The notes under the pieces: model-generated
The model's database searches: none
What the model was told of the DNA's origin: nothing
Seen by the model: only the letters and a program-made list of their open reading frames with translations
Shown: in pieces, positions 18,773-28,433 of the stretch
How positions within the stretch are numbered: position 1 is the stretch's first letter
How the letters are laid out: each line of letters starts with the position of its first letter
DNA from: SZUA-22 sp963751695
GTDB lineage: Bacteria; Bacteroidota; Ignavibacteria; Ignavibacteriales; Melioribacteraceae
Length of the DNA stretch: 64,000 bases
Direction: 5' to 3'
NCBI GenBank assembly: GCA_963751695.1
Contig: CAVVVP010000010.1
Coordinates: 124,001-188,000 of the forward strand
Program-made: the position numbers and the translations under genes

Positions 18773-20434
18773 TTAAATTTTTAATGAGAGAAGAAAATTG
18801 AAATAGAATTCGTCCAAAGCAGAATCAGTATTATTATTTCTGTTTTGATAAATTGAATTGAGAGTAAAGATGTAGTTTTTAATAGGTTCATATTTAACTT
18901 CGAGCTGATAATTATATGACTCCTCTAAAGCACCGTCCAGAAACTTGATGTATTCGCTATCTCCAGGTCTGTGTCCAACTAAAATATCACCGCCTTGGTT
19001 AACTACTGCACTTCCTTGTGAGTCGATCTCATTTGCTCTGTGCTTCGTTTTTTGGAATAATAACCTTAAACTCACGCGATAATGTGGTTTATAGTTTAAA
19101 CTCGCTAAAATTGACTCGCTATTTGGTTGAAGATTTGAGCCCAACCCAATTTGGTAGCTAGTATAGTTATTATCATGATTTCTATGAGCATATACGTAAG
19201 GATCAATTCTGATGTACTGTAGTCCGACTCCGAAAGGAAAAGAACTGGCAAACGGATTCACTTGCACTGAGAAATCGTATAAAAACTTATTCCCATACCA
19301 ATCTGTACCAAGTTTTGAAAAATCAATATCATCTATTAAAAACAAAGCATTCAAGGTAATTCCATTGAGGGAGTTATTTTGAAGATCAATAAACATCATT
19401 GAATTATCACGGTCTTGATTAGCATGCTCAGCGCTTTTATAAAAATTAAATGGATTTAGATATGATAAATCCATAGAGCGATTTGAGTAAACTATCATTT
19501 CTCCCAGCCCGAGTTTTAAATGTCTTGAAAAATTCAATGACAACCGATGATAGGCTAAAAATTTGTCATTTATTGTTCTAATATTACCTTGTATAGAATC
19601 AGCAGTATTTGTCATTTGACCAAGCAACTTACCATGAAAAAAAGAGAAGGCAAAAATTCCATAATTAAATCTAAACGAGAGATAATCCATTGGTGGGGCA
19701 AAGTTTCCAAGGAGAGTATTCAATGAACCGTAACCAATATTAATCCTATCCCGACCGATCTTAAATCTAGCATATTCAAATTCGGCCATTAAGAATCCTT
19801 CTGTTTCATCAAAAGTGGTTGAGGCATCCTTGTCTTCATTATACTTGTAATTATATCTTAAATTACTTTTAACCGATGCCAGTTCCCTATCCCCAGTTTG
19901 TAGTCCATTAGTAGCTCGGAAATAATATCCAAAATTATTTAAGAAGGACCCTCTTACTTCAGCACCAAATGTAAATAGCATCGCATTTTTACTTTCTGAT
20001 GTATTTTGATTTCTAGAGTATAAATACTCACCACTTCCAACTAGATTTATGAACGAATTGAAATTGGACGAATCTTGATAAAAATAAGTAAACTTCTCTT
20101 TCTGATTAAAATGTTCACCGACTTTGAAGCTTGGGAACAAAGATTGATACGTATCTATGGAATAATCAATATCAAATTTGAACTCTACGATAAGATCATT
20201 CAAAATATTAGAATCAATACTGCTCAACTTATCTTTTTGATTAATTATTTCTTTTATGAATTTTACAACATCTTTTCTTGTCAGAGGTAGTTCAAATGGT
20301 TCATAGTTCTCAATGATATGATATGATTTCATACGTCCTAGAAAATCATATACTGGATGCTCCACATTTACATATCCGACCTGAGCAAAGATCGGTGCAG
20401 ATAGCAACATTAGTATAATTATTCGTTTTTTCAA
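18773..20434 (-). CDS. Outer-membrane beta-barrel protein, capsule-assembly Wzi-like
   Basis: 553 residues. A signal peptide (MKKRIIILMLLSAPIFAQ) is followed by an N-terminal helical segment with LPLTRKDVVKFI. Then come many alternating aromatic/polar beta strands ending in a C-terminal LLSLKI. The layout is that of the outer-membrane lectin-like Wzi family. It is next to a GT2 glycosyltransferase, which fits surface polysaccharide work. The family call is by overall resemblance only; the barrel location is more certain than the Wzi function. Confidence 0.6.
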   Translation of the reverse strand: MKKRIIILMLLSAPIFAQVGYVNVEHPVYDFLGRMKSYHIIENYEPFELPLTRKDVVKFIKEIINQKDKLSSIDSNILNDLIVEFKFDIDYSIDTYQSLFPSFKVGEHFNQKEKFTYFYQDSSNFNSFINLVGSGEYLYSRNQNTSESKNAMLFTFGAEVRGSFLNNFGYYFRATNGLQTGDRELASVKSNLRYNYKYNEDKDASTTFDETEGFLMAEFEYARFKIGRDRINIGYGSLNTLLGNFAPPMDYLSFRFNYGIFAFSFFHGKLLGQMTNTADSIQGNIRTINDKFLAYHRLSLNFSRHLKLGLGEMIVYSNRSMDLSYLNPFNFYKSAEHANQDRDNSMMFIDLQNNSLNGITLNALFLIDDIDFSKLGTDWYGNKFLYDFSVQVNPFASSFPFGVGLQYIRIDPYVYAHRNHDNNYTSYQIGLGSNLQPNSESILASLNYKPHYRVSLRLLFQKTKHRANEIDSQGSAVVNQGGDILVGHRPGDSEYIKFLDGALEESYNYQLEVKYEPIKNYIFTLNSIYQNRNNNTDSALDEFYFNFLLSLKI

Positions 20435-21163
20435 TTATCTAACTTCTTCCCACTCAGTTGACATAGATTTATTAGTAAAAATAACATAAAGTGCATTCAA
20501 TAACCATGTGATGAAAATTTTTGGATGACCATATTTCCTATATCTTCTTGGTGATTCATAGACAGTTAAATTTTTATTAAACAAGATTTTCCCATTTTTT
20601 CTAATCCTTTTATAAAGGTCAAAATCTTCTCCGGCATTCATTTTTTCATTGTAACCGCTCTGATCTAAAAATACCTCCTTTTTAATAATCTGACATTCAC
20701 CTCTTCCCATTCCAACACCAATGTCATTTAAAAATCTAAAATACCAATTATAGAATCCAAGAAACATTAAATCAGAAATCTTTCTTTTTGATTTTTCAAT
20801 AGATACTTTACAAGTCATTGCTAGAAATGAACTATTAAAAAAATTATCCGTAATCTGTGCAAAAAAACTATCAGCGGAATCTAAAATTACATCCCCATTT
20901 ATAAAAATCAAAATCTCACCATTTGCAACTTTTGCTCCGTTATTTCTCCCTATTGAAATGTTTTGTTTTCTTTTCTCATTATGGAGTATAACTTTATTGG
21001 CAAGATCATTTGCGATTAAAATTGTGTCGTCAAAACTTCCCCCGTCAGATACTATTATTTCATATTTGTATTTTTTTTGTAACTGTTCATTCGCCAATTG
21101 TTTGAGCAATAAAGGAAGTGTCTTTTCTTCATTGAGGGTCGGTATAATTATACTGTAATTCAC
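20435..21163 (-). CDS. Family 2 glycosyltransferase
   Basis: 242 residues, GT-A fold. It opens with YSIIPTLNEEKTLPLLLK, then VSDGGSFDDT and FINGDVIL (the DxD-like metal site is GD), and GECQIIKKEVF before AGEDFDLYKR (the acidic catalytic region). A C-terminal hydrophobic segment could associate with the membrane. It presumably transfers a sugar to a lipid or polysaccharide acceptor; donor and acceptor are unknown. It overlaps the upstream DUF2279-like gene by one base and abuts the barrel gene. Confidence 0.9.
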   Translation of the reverse strand: MNYSIIIPTLNEEKTLPLLLKQLANEQLQKKYKYEIIVSDGGSFDDTILIANDLANKVILHNEKRKQNISIGRNNGAKVANGEILIFINGDVILDSADSFFAQITDNFFNSSFLAMTCKVSIEKSKRKISDLMFLGFYNWYFRFLNDIGVGMGRGECQIIKKEVFLDQSGYNEKMNAGEDFDLYKRIRKNGKILFNKNLTVYESPRRYRKYGHPKIFITWLLNALYVIFTNKSMSTEWEEVR

Positions 21164-22149
21164 TAATAAGCTATTAAAAGAAATGAAATACCATCTTGTG
21201 AGATTTCAATTCCTGGCATCGGAAAATGAATATAGTTAAGTGTGTTTTTAATAAACTCCCAGAATTTTCCATGAATTGGAATTACACTTGCGTCAAAATC
21301 AAATGCAATATAATAACTTGGTACCGGACCTTCTTTTGAGTAATCTCCTACACCAGTTACACCATAACCAGCTGACAACATTAAAAACGATGGCCAATAT
21401 TCTGCTAACGAACTTGGAAGAAGATTTTTCATTCTAAATGCTAACCACATTTTTTGTCCTTCATAATCATCAGCAATATTATTATCGGGTTTATTGCCAT
21501 TTCTCATTTCCTCTGAAGGGAAATAACTTGCACGCAGTTGGAAATTGTTTAGATATGGATAGTAGTATCTAGCAACAAAATATCTCGCACCAATTACATC
21601 GGCAATTGCATCTCCAGGACTGAAACCCCACTTGGGTTCTCCCGTCTCTTTATCAATAGGAGCATAGCCATCTTGGATTTCAGTGTATAATTGGAGACCC
21701 AAACCTCCTGCTGCCCCAAACCAAACAGCTGATTCTTCTTTCACATTTGCCGCTTCAAATCCGGCTGAAAAGAAGTGTGATATAACTGCAGTTCCGTAGA
21801 CATGACCAATTTTATCTATACCTAATGCATATTTTGAATCGTTAACCACATGGAAAGAACCATCGTATATGTAATTAGAATCCGTCCTCCACCATGTGTT
21901 TTTGTAATACTCATTGATCTGATAAATAATAAATGCATAACTGATCCCCACCCCAGCAAGGATTGGATAATTTATTTCTTTTTGAAATGGGTCAAAATTT
22001 TCCATTTGCTGCTTATATTGGAGTTCTTTTAAGTGAAATAAAGATTTCGTATTTGTTTCGTGGTGACTTAGTGAATCGATCTGTGCAAATAATGCTACAT
22101 TTAGTAAAAATAAAAGACCAAACACAGAAGCTTTAAAGTTTATTACCAT
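21163..22149 (-). CDS. Exported DUF2279-like protein
   Basis: 328 residues with a signal peptide (SVFGLLFLLNVALFAQ). The centre has DKIGHVYGTAVISHFF, followed by LYTEIQDGY and GFSPGDAIADVIGARY. This Asp-Lys/His ... Glu ... Asp-x3-Asp pattern is that of DUF2279 and the wider VanZ/YfiM-like group. It is probably envelope-bound with unknown activity. It shares its core motif with the gene at 54.6 kb. The start context is a plain ATG after a 60-bp gap from lysS. Confidence 0.68.
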   Translation of the reverse strand: MVINFKASVFGLLFLLNVALFAQIDSLSHHETNTKSLFHLKELQYKQQMENFDPFQKEINYPILAGVGISYAFIIYQINEYYKNTWWRTDSNYIYDGSFHVVNDSKYALGIDKIGHVYGTAVISHFFSAGFEAANVKEESAVWFGAAGGLGLQLYTEIQDGYAPIDKETGEPKWGFSPGDAIADVIGARYFVARYYYPYLNNFQLRASYFPSEEMRNGNKPDNNIADDYEGQKMWLAFRMKNLLPSSLAEYWPSFLMLSAGYGVTGVGDYSKEGPVPSYYIAFDFDASVIPIHGKFWEFIKNTLNYIHFPMPGIEISQDGISFLLIAY

Positions 22150-22209
22150 ATACTAAATGATCTTTTAGTTCATAAAACTTAGTTTTGGATACCGCATTAA
22201 AAGAGTGTC

Positions 22210-23722
22210 CTATTTTTCGTCTCTCATTTGAGGGAATAATATTACATCCCTAATCGAAGATTGATTGGTAAGTAGCATAACTAAACTATCAACTCCAACA
22301 CCCAAGTCCAGCTGTTGGAGGCATACCATATTCCATTGCTCTAATATAATCTTCATCAATTTGATGAGCTTCATCGTCACCATCATCTTTAATCTAGATT
22401 GAGCAACAAATCTATCTTTTTGATCAATTGGATCATTGAGTTCACTGAATGCATTACAAATTTCACTACCAAGAACATATCCTTCAAACCGTTCAACTAA
22501 TCCCGGTTTAGTTCTGTGTTTCTTTGCAAGAGGAGACAGTTCAATAGGATAGTCGACTACAAAAGTCGGTTGAATAATCTGAGGTTCAACAACTGCTGCA
22601 AATAATTCATCAATTAATTTTCCTTTGCTTACTCCATCTTCTAGCTCTATTCCATGTTTCTTAACTTCAGTTGTAAGTCTGGTTATCATCAACCTCAAGT
22701 ACATCGATTCCAGTTTTCTCTTTAATTCGAATCAACCATTGAGATTCTATCCCATGGAGCCTTAAAGTTAATTATATTTCCTTCGATCTCAAATTCAGTA
22801 GTTTCCAAAAACCTTTTCACAAGTATTATTAATCATTTCCTCAACAAATTCCATCATCCAGTTATAATCTTTATAAGCGACATAAAGTTCCATCATTGTA
22901 AATTCTGGATTATGTGTTTTGTCAATTCCTTCATTTCTAAAATCTTTTGAAATCTCATAAACTCTATCAAAACCCCCAACAATTAGTCTTTTCAAATATA
23001 GCTCATCTGCAATTCTAAGATACAAATCCATATCAAGTGCGTTATGATGAGTAACAAAAGGACGGGCTGCTGCTCCGCCATAAAGCGATTGCAGAATTGG
23101 TGTTTCAACTTCAAGAAAATCATTAGAATCAAGAAATTTCTCTGAAGATTAGTAATTTTTGATGACTCTTAACAAAAACTTCTTTAATTTCTGGATTAAC
23201 TATTAGATCAACATATCTTTGTCGATACCGTAATTCTTTATCAGCAAACTGATCAAAGATTGTCTTATTCCCGTCTTCATCAATAATTTCTTTAGCAATT
23301 GGAATTGGTCGAAGAGATTTTGCTAATAATGTTAGTGACTTCAGCGTGAACAGAAATTTCCCCGGTTCTAGTTTTAAATACAAATCCTTCAACTCCAACA
23401 ATATCACCAATATCCATTAACTTGAAAGCATTATATTGCTTCCCCGATCTCATCTTTTTTAGGTAAATTTGAATTCGGCCATTCTTTATCTTGTAATGTG
23501 CGCAAAAGAGGCTTTTCCCATTCTACGAAGTGCCATAAACCTTCCAGCAATTTTAACGTCTTTTTGCTCAAGTTCTTCGTAATTGTTTTTAATATTCTGT
23601 GAATCGTAATCAACTTCAAAACATATGCATACGGTTCGAAACCCGCTTGTTTTAATTCTTCTAATTCTTCAAATCTTCTTTTAATCAATTCATTAGCATC
23701 TCATTGAAATATTATTATCCAC
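22210..23722 (-). pseudogene. lysS: Lysyl-tRNA synthetase class II, complete but broken by many frameshifts
   Basis: Read across frames on the minus strand this is a whole class II LysRS. It begins at GTG 23722 with a good SD (AAGGAG, 23733-23728, spacing 5), then ANELIKRRFEELEELK. The anticodon-binding OB fold contains LQDKE. Motif 2 lies near GFDRVYEISKDFRNEG and NPEFTMMELY. The end has GLGVGVDSLVMLLTN and motif 3, to stop 22210. Frame changes fall in many places, including 23697-23703, 23410-23450, 23330-23350, 23060-23140, 22730-22790 and 22300-22380. Loss of lysS should be lethal unless a class I enzyme exists, so consensus error is likely. Confidence 0.88.
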
Positions 23723-23736
23723 ACCAACTCCTTAAA

Positions 23737-24484
23737 TTACTTAGTTAATCGTTCAATTTCTTTTTTCGACATTTGCTTGTAAGAACCTCGAAGTAAACTT
23801 TACAATTGAATTTGCCGAAACTTTCCCTATCAAGTTCTCTTACTCTATATCCTAGACTTGAGAACATATTCTTGACAAAATGATTGCTTCCTTCAACCGT
23901 TATAACTTTAACTAAACTAAAATTGTTTTTCTTAGGAAAAGCAATATTAGTAAATATGCTCTTTCTTCTATCAATATAAATTCCCTTTAGAAGTTTATCT
24001 TTGTCTTTTCCTTCAAGGTCTTTATCAAGTTTTGTTATATAGTCCCGCTCAACTTTATATGATGGATGTGTAACCTGATTTGAAAAATCGCCATCATTTG
24101 TGAGAAGAAGTAAACCAGTTGTATTATAGTCAAGTCGTCCGACAGGGAATATTTTTTCTTTTGTGTCTATGAGATCCATGACAGTCTTTCTACTTTTTTC
24201 ATCGGATGTTGAAGTTATAACTCCCTTAGGTTTATTAAGGATGAAGTATACTTTCTCTTTAGATTTAAGTTTTACACCATCAAAATAAACCACATCATTT
24301 GCCGGGTCAATTTTATATGAAAGATCTTTAATAACTGTCCCATTAACAAATACTCTTCCTTGTAAATATATTCCTCGGATTTTCTCCTCGAAGCAATACC
24401 ACACTCTGAAAGATATTTATTCATTCTGAACTTCGTCATAGTTCCCTTCGTCATTAATTCAATTTCGTTTTCAAATGACTTCAT
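23737..24484 (-). pseudogene. rluB: RluB-type 23S rRNA pseudouridine synthase, two frameshifts
   Basis: Joined frames give an S4-domain pseudouridine synthase: NKYLSECGIASRRKSEEYI (S4), then after a shift at about 24363-24375 LQGRVFVNGT, ILNKPKGVITST, and the catalytic Asp in VGRLDYNTTGLLLLTNDG. After a second shift near 23808 the usual tail LLRGSYKQMSKKEIERL follows, to TAA at 23739-23737. The family converts uridines in 23S rRNA to pseudouridine; RluB versus RluE/F is a best guess from size. Start candidates are ATG 24484 (overlapping scpB), 24439 and 24424. Confidence 0.85.
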
Positions 24485-25082
24485 CCATCTGATTCATCAT
24501 AATTTTACGTTTTTGTTCAAGAAAATCTGCGTCTTTCATTATTTCTTCGATTTCTCTTGGCTTAGGAAGATCCGTTATTTTATCTAAACCAAAGTATTTT
24601 AAAAATTCAGCTGTTGTTATGTACAATAATGGTCTTCCAATCGTTTCAGATCTGCCTTTGATCGTTATTAGTCTTTTTTCAAGTAGTGTGTTCATCATAT
24701 AATCTGAATTTACTCCACGAATAGTTTCAATTTCAGGCTTTGTAATTGGCTGCTTATATGCAATAATAGAAAGAGTTTCTAATGCTGCTTGACTTAATCT
24801 ACGTTTACTTTTTACAGATGAAAGATAACCAATATATTTCGCATATTCTGGTTTTGTTGCAAAAACAAATCCGTTTGCAATTCTTACTATTATAAATGCT
24901 TTATCATCTTTAGAATAGTCCTCATTGAGTAGATTTACTGTATCATCAATATCAGTCACATGAATTTGTGTATCCGGTCCATCAATTTCTTGAATTGCTT
25001 TAATTATCTCCTGAGAAGGAATTGGATCATCAGAAGAGAATATTAATGATTCAACTATTGATTTATAAATATTATCCATCAA
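24471..25082 (-). CDS. scpB: Segregation and condensation protein B
   Basis: 203 residues with the two winged-helix domains of ScpB; LSQAALETLSIIAYKQPITKPEIETIRGVN (about residues 95-125) is the hallmark. With ScpA and SMC it forms the bacterial condensin. The start ATG 25082 lies 11 bp inside scpA, so the two are translationally coupled. The C-terminus overlaps the possible rluB start. Confidence 0.94.
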   Translation of the reverse strand: MMDNIYKSIVESLIFSSDDPIPSQEIIKAIQEIDGPDTQIHVTDIDDTVNLLNEDYSKDDKAFIIVRIANGFVFATKPEYAKYIGYLSSVKSKRRLSQAALETLSIIAYKQPITKPEIETIRGVNSDYMMNTLLEKRLITIKGRSETIGRPLLYITTAEFLKYFGLDKITDLPKPREIEEIMKDADFLEQKRKIMMNQMDEVI

Positions 25083-25793
25083 CAGTTCCGTAAATTATAA
25101 AATCATTAAAGCCATCAGATTCCCTTAGTCCGACCTTTCCCATTTTTATTAGTTCAAGTAGTGCCACAAATGTAACTACTATCCGTAATTTCTCTGTCAT
25201 TCCCTTAACAAGGTCAATAAAATTCAATTCTCTTCCAAAGTCGGTTTGATTTAGAATATAAATCAATTTGTTCATCTAAAGTAACATTGAATTTTTCAAC
25301 TTGATGAACCGGTTCTTTCGGTTTTTCTTCTATTGCTTTTTGGAATGCTTTAATAAGATCGTAAATAGATATATTTTTTAATAATGTATCAAGTTCATGC
25401 GGATCTTGTTTCTCATCAGCGGAATAATAACCTCTGTAACTTTACTTTTCTCTGCTGTGATTCAAAAAACGAAAATTCATCTGACATTTCCTTATAACGT
25501 TTATACTCTAGCAGAGCATTGACCAAATCCATTCGAGGATCAATTTCATCTCCTTTTTCATCAATTTCTTTTGGAAGCAGCATTCTTGCTTTGATCTGCA
25601 TCAATGTTGAAGCCATCAAAATAAAATCACCAGCGGTCTCAAGGTCTAATTGTTCCATGAGATGAAAATACTCCATGAATTCTTTGGTGATATAAGAAAT
25701 TGGAATATCATAGATATCCAGTTCATCACGTTTAATGAAGAATAGGAGAAGATCCAAAGGCCCTTCAAACGTATCTAATTGAATTTTGTACAT
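25072..25793 (-). pseudogene. scpA: Segregation and condensation protein A, two frameshifts
   Basis: The first frame (25793-25416) is a classic kleisin N-terminus: FEGPLDLLLFFIKRDELDIYDIPI, LEYKRYKEM. After a shift near 25430 comes GYYSADEKQDPHELDTLLKNISIYDLI. After a second near 25275 come YILNQTDFGRELNFIDLVKG and VVTFVALLELIKMGKV (winged-helix end that binds SMC). The whole protein is legible to the stop at 25072, giving about 240 residues. Both breaks are consistent with single-base indels; ScpB downstream is intact. Confidence 0.88.
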
Positions 25794-25814
25794 ATTCTTC
25801 TTCTAATTCTCAGA

Positions 25815-26795
25815 TCATCCAAATTTCATCGCCTCGTGCACATCATCCATAGTCTGTGTCGCAACAGCTTGTCCTCGCTTCTCACCATCACTCAAAATAT
25901 CTTTAACTTCGTCGAGATTTTGTTCAAAGTATTTTCTCTTTGCAATTATTGGTTCAAGAAATTGGTTGATACCAGAAGTACACCTTAATTTACAATCAAC
26001 GCAACCAAGCTCACCACTTTCGCATCCTGATCTAATTTCATCGATTTCATCTGGATTAAACTTTTTATGATACGTAAATACAAGACAAACATCAGGTCTT
26101 CCTGGATCATTTCTTCTGAGTTTTTGAGGATCCGTTACAGCTTTTCTTAACTTGGCTTGCACGGTTTCTGGTTCATCTGAAAGGAGGATCGTATTATTCA
26201 ATGATTTGCTCATTTTTGCATTACCATCAAGACCGGGTAGTCTAGCAAATTTTGTAAGCAGCGGCGTTGATTCTGGGAATACCTCTCCATATGTTGAATT
26301 GAATCTTCTGGCAATTTCCCTTGTAATCTCAACATGAGGGACTTGATCTTCACCGACTGGAACAGCGGCTCCTTTATAAAGCAAAATATCTGCTGATTGC
26401 AAAACTGGATAACCTAAATGTCCGTAGGTAACGTTTTCAATATTTAGATCTCGAACTTGCTCTTTAACCGTCGGATTTCGTTCCAACCTTGCTGTTGTAA
26501 TCAACATAGAGAATATGAGATGTAATTCAGTATGCTCTTTTATTTGTGATTGTCGAAAGAATGGGCTCTTAACCGGATCCAAACCAGAAGCTAACCAGTC
26601 AATAATCATCTCAATTGTACTATCATACATGTCATCATTCTTTAGGCTGGTCGTGAGGACATGATAATCTGCAACTAAGTGATAACTTTCATATTCATCT
26701 TGAAGTTTTATCCAATTTTCAAGTGCTCCAACATAGTGCCCAATGTGTAATTTACCCGTTGGACGCATTCCACTAAGTATTCTCTTTTTAGCCAT
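25815..26795 (-). CDS. trpS: Tryptophanyl-tRNA synthetase
   Basis: 326 residues from ATG 26795 (MAKKRILSGMRPTGKLHIGHY); an ORF extending to 26834 adds 13 unlikely residues. The class I signatures are present: HIGHY near residue 17 and KMSKS in NAKMSKSLNN. The bacterial TrpRS pocket segment GHLGYPVLQSADILLYKG is intact. It charges tRNA-Trp. The Cys-rich CDCKLRCTSG-type segment in the C-terminal third is common in the TrpRS-II/bacterial group. It ends 22 bp before scpA. Confidence 0.95.
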   Translation of the reverse strand: MAKKRILSGMRPTGKLHIGHYVGALENWIKLQDEYESYHLVADYHVLTTSLKNDDMYDSTIEMIIDWLASGLDPVKSPFFRQSQIKEHTELHLIFSMLITTARLERNPTVKEQVRDLNIENVTYGHLGYPVLQSADILLYKGAAVPVGEDQVPHVEITREIARRFNSTYGEVFPESTPLLTKFARLPGLDGNAKMSKSLNNTILLSDEPETVQAKLRKAVTDPQKLRRNDPGRPDVCLVFTYHKKFNPDEIDEIRSGCESGELGCVDCKLRCTSGINQFLEPIIAKRKYFEQNLDEVKDILSDGEKRGQAVATQTMDDVHEAMKFG

Positions 26796-26926
26796 AAACC
26801 GATAATTTGAATGATAAAAAAGTTTTTTAAACAAGTATAAAGATACAAAAAATAGTGTGAAATTTATTAGGCAAAATTAAGTCAGATGATTGGAATTTAT
26901 AGGTTTTAATGTTCTATTAAATTTCC

Positions 26927-28018
26927 TCATTTTATTACACCGCCAGCAAGAACATACCCATCATTATCATACGTAACCAATGATTGACCAGGAGTGATGG
27001 CACTTTTTGGTTCTAAGAATTTAAGTTTTATTTCCGAATTATTTGAGGAAATTATTTCAGCTTGTGATCCAAGATCAGAATAACGAACCTTAGCAATTAC
27101 TTTCTCGCCTTCAATTAACTCTGATCTACTAACAAAGTTAAGATCGTCTGCTAATAGATCATATTCCAATATTTCATCTTTATCAGCAATTTCAATGGTA
27201 TTTTCCTCTACATTAATGTTTTTCACATAAACTGGTTTGCCCAAAGCTATACCTAAACCTTTTCTTTGACCAACTGTGTAAAATGGAATTCCACGATGCT
27301 TACCTACAACTTTTCCGTGATAGATCATATCACCCTCTTCCAACGACTCAATAGCCTCTGGGACTCTTTCTCTTAGGAACCTTTCGTAATTATTGTCAGC
27401 GACAAAACAAATCTCTTGACTATCGGGTTTGTTTGCAGTTTTAAGATTGAACTCATTAGCCAAATCTCTTATTTCACTTTTTGTGTATTTGCCAAGTGGA
27501 AGAAGAGTTCTACTAAGTCTTTCTTGCGTTAGACCCCAAAGTGCATATGTTTGGTCCTTCAATGCATCTTCTGAATTTTTTAGACAATATCGATCAGTTG
27601 ATTCATTATATTCAATCTTTGCATAGTGTCCTGTGGCAATATATTCTGCATCAAGCGAATCTGCCTTAGTTAATAATTCTTCCCATTTAATCTTTCTATT
27701 GCAGATTACACATGGATTAGGTGTTCTTCCGCTAAGGTATTCGTCAACAAAATTATTAATTACTTGATTTTCAAATGATTCTGTAAAGTCAACTGTGTAA
27801 TGAGGGAATCCAAACATTGTTGCAACGTTTTTCGCATCAAAAATTGCATCTAAGGAACAACAACCAGACTCATGCTTTGGAGCTCCACCCACTTCCATAA
27901 ATCCCCATGTTTTCATGGTGATTCCAATTACTTCATAACCTTCCTTATGCAAAAGAGCTGCAGCAACAGAAGAATCTACTCCACCACTCATAGCAACAAC
28001 GACTCTACTCTTATTCAT
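26927..28018 (-). CDS. mnmA: tRNA-specific 2-thiouridylase MnmA
   Basis: 363 residues. The PP-loop SGGVDSSVAAALL lies at residue 11, with the catalytic Cys pair in TPNPCVICNRKIKW and DSQEICFV; GQRKGLGIALGKP marks the C-terminal domains. MnmA thiolates U34 of Lys/Glu/Gln tRNAs. It is the next gene after acpS with a 27-bp gap and reads towards trpS. Confidence 0.95.
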   Translation of the reverse strand: MNKSRVVVAMSGGVDSSVAAALLHKEGYEVIGITMKTWGFMEVGGAPKHESGCCSLDAIFDAKNVATMFGFPHYTVDFTESFENQVINNFVDEYLSGRTPNPCVICNRKIKWEELLTKADSLDAEYIATGHYAKIEYNESTDRYCLKNSEDALKDQTYALWGLTQERLSRTLLPLGKYTKSEIRDLANEFNLKTANKPDSQEICFVADNNYERFLRERVPEAIESLEEGDMIYHGKVVGKHRGIPFYTVGQRKGLGIALGKPVYVKNINVEENTIEIADKDEILEYDLLADDLNFVSRSELIEGEKVIAKVRYSDLGSQAEIISSNNSEIKLKFLEPKSAITPGQSLVTYDNDGYVLAGGVIK

Positions 28019-28045
28019 TATCTTAGCTTTCTAAAATTGAAACTA

Positions 28046-28429
28046 TTAACTAGATTTTTTATTATAGACAATTGCAACGCATGTTGCAAGATTATCAGAA
28101 TGGCTTAATGAAATTTTTAAAGATTTATCATTTCCTAGTATGTTTTTGACTTTCCCATACAATTTTACTTGTGGAAGCCCATTGTTTTCATTGTAAATCT
28201 CTATATCTTTCCACTGAAAGCCTTTATTATCACTTGTTGAGAGGGCTTTTGCAATAGCCTCCTTGGCAGCGAATCGAGCGGCATAGTGTTGAAAAGGACT
28301 TCCCTTTGATGATGCATAATCTATTTCTGTCTGAGTAAATACTTTTTTTAAAAAATGTTCTCCGAATCTTTCAACACTCCGTTCGATGCGATCAATTTCA
28401 ATTATGTCTATTCCAATTCCAAATACCAT
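28046..28429 (-). CDS. acpS: Holo-[acyl-carrier-protein] synthase
   Basis: 127 residues, the normal AcpS size. The two conserved motifs are present: GIGIDIIEIDRIERSVERFG at the N-terminus (metal-binding Asp) and ARFAAKEAIAKAL (Glu) near residue 55. It attaches phosphopantetheine from CoA to the acyl carrier protein Ser. It follows ggt at 4 bp. Confidence 0.94.
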   Translation of the reverse strand: MVFGIGIDIIEIDRIERSVERFGEHFLKKVFTQTEIDYASSKGSPFQHYAARFAAKEAIAKALSTSDNKGFQWKDIEIYNENNGLPQVKLYGKVKNILGNDKSLKISLSHSDNLATCVAIVYNKKSS

Positions 28430-28433
28430 TTGA

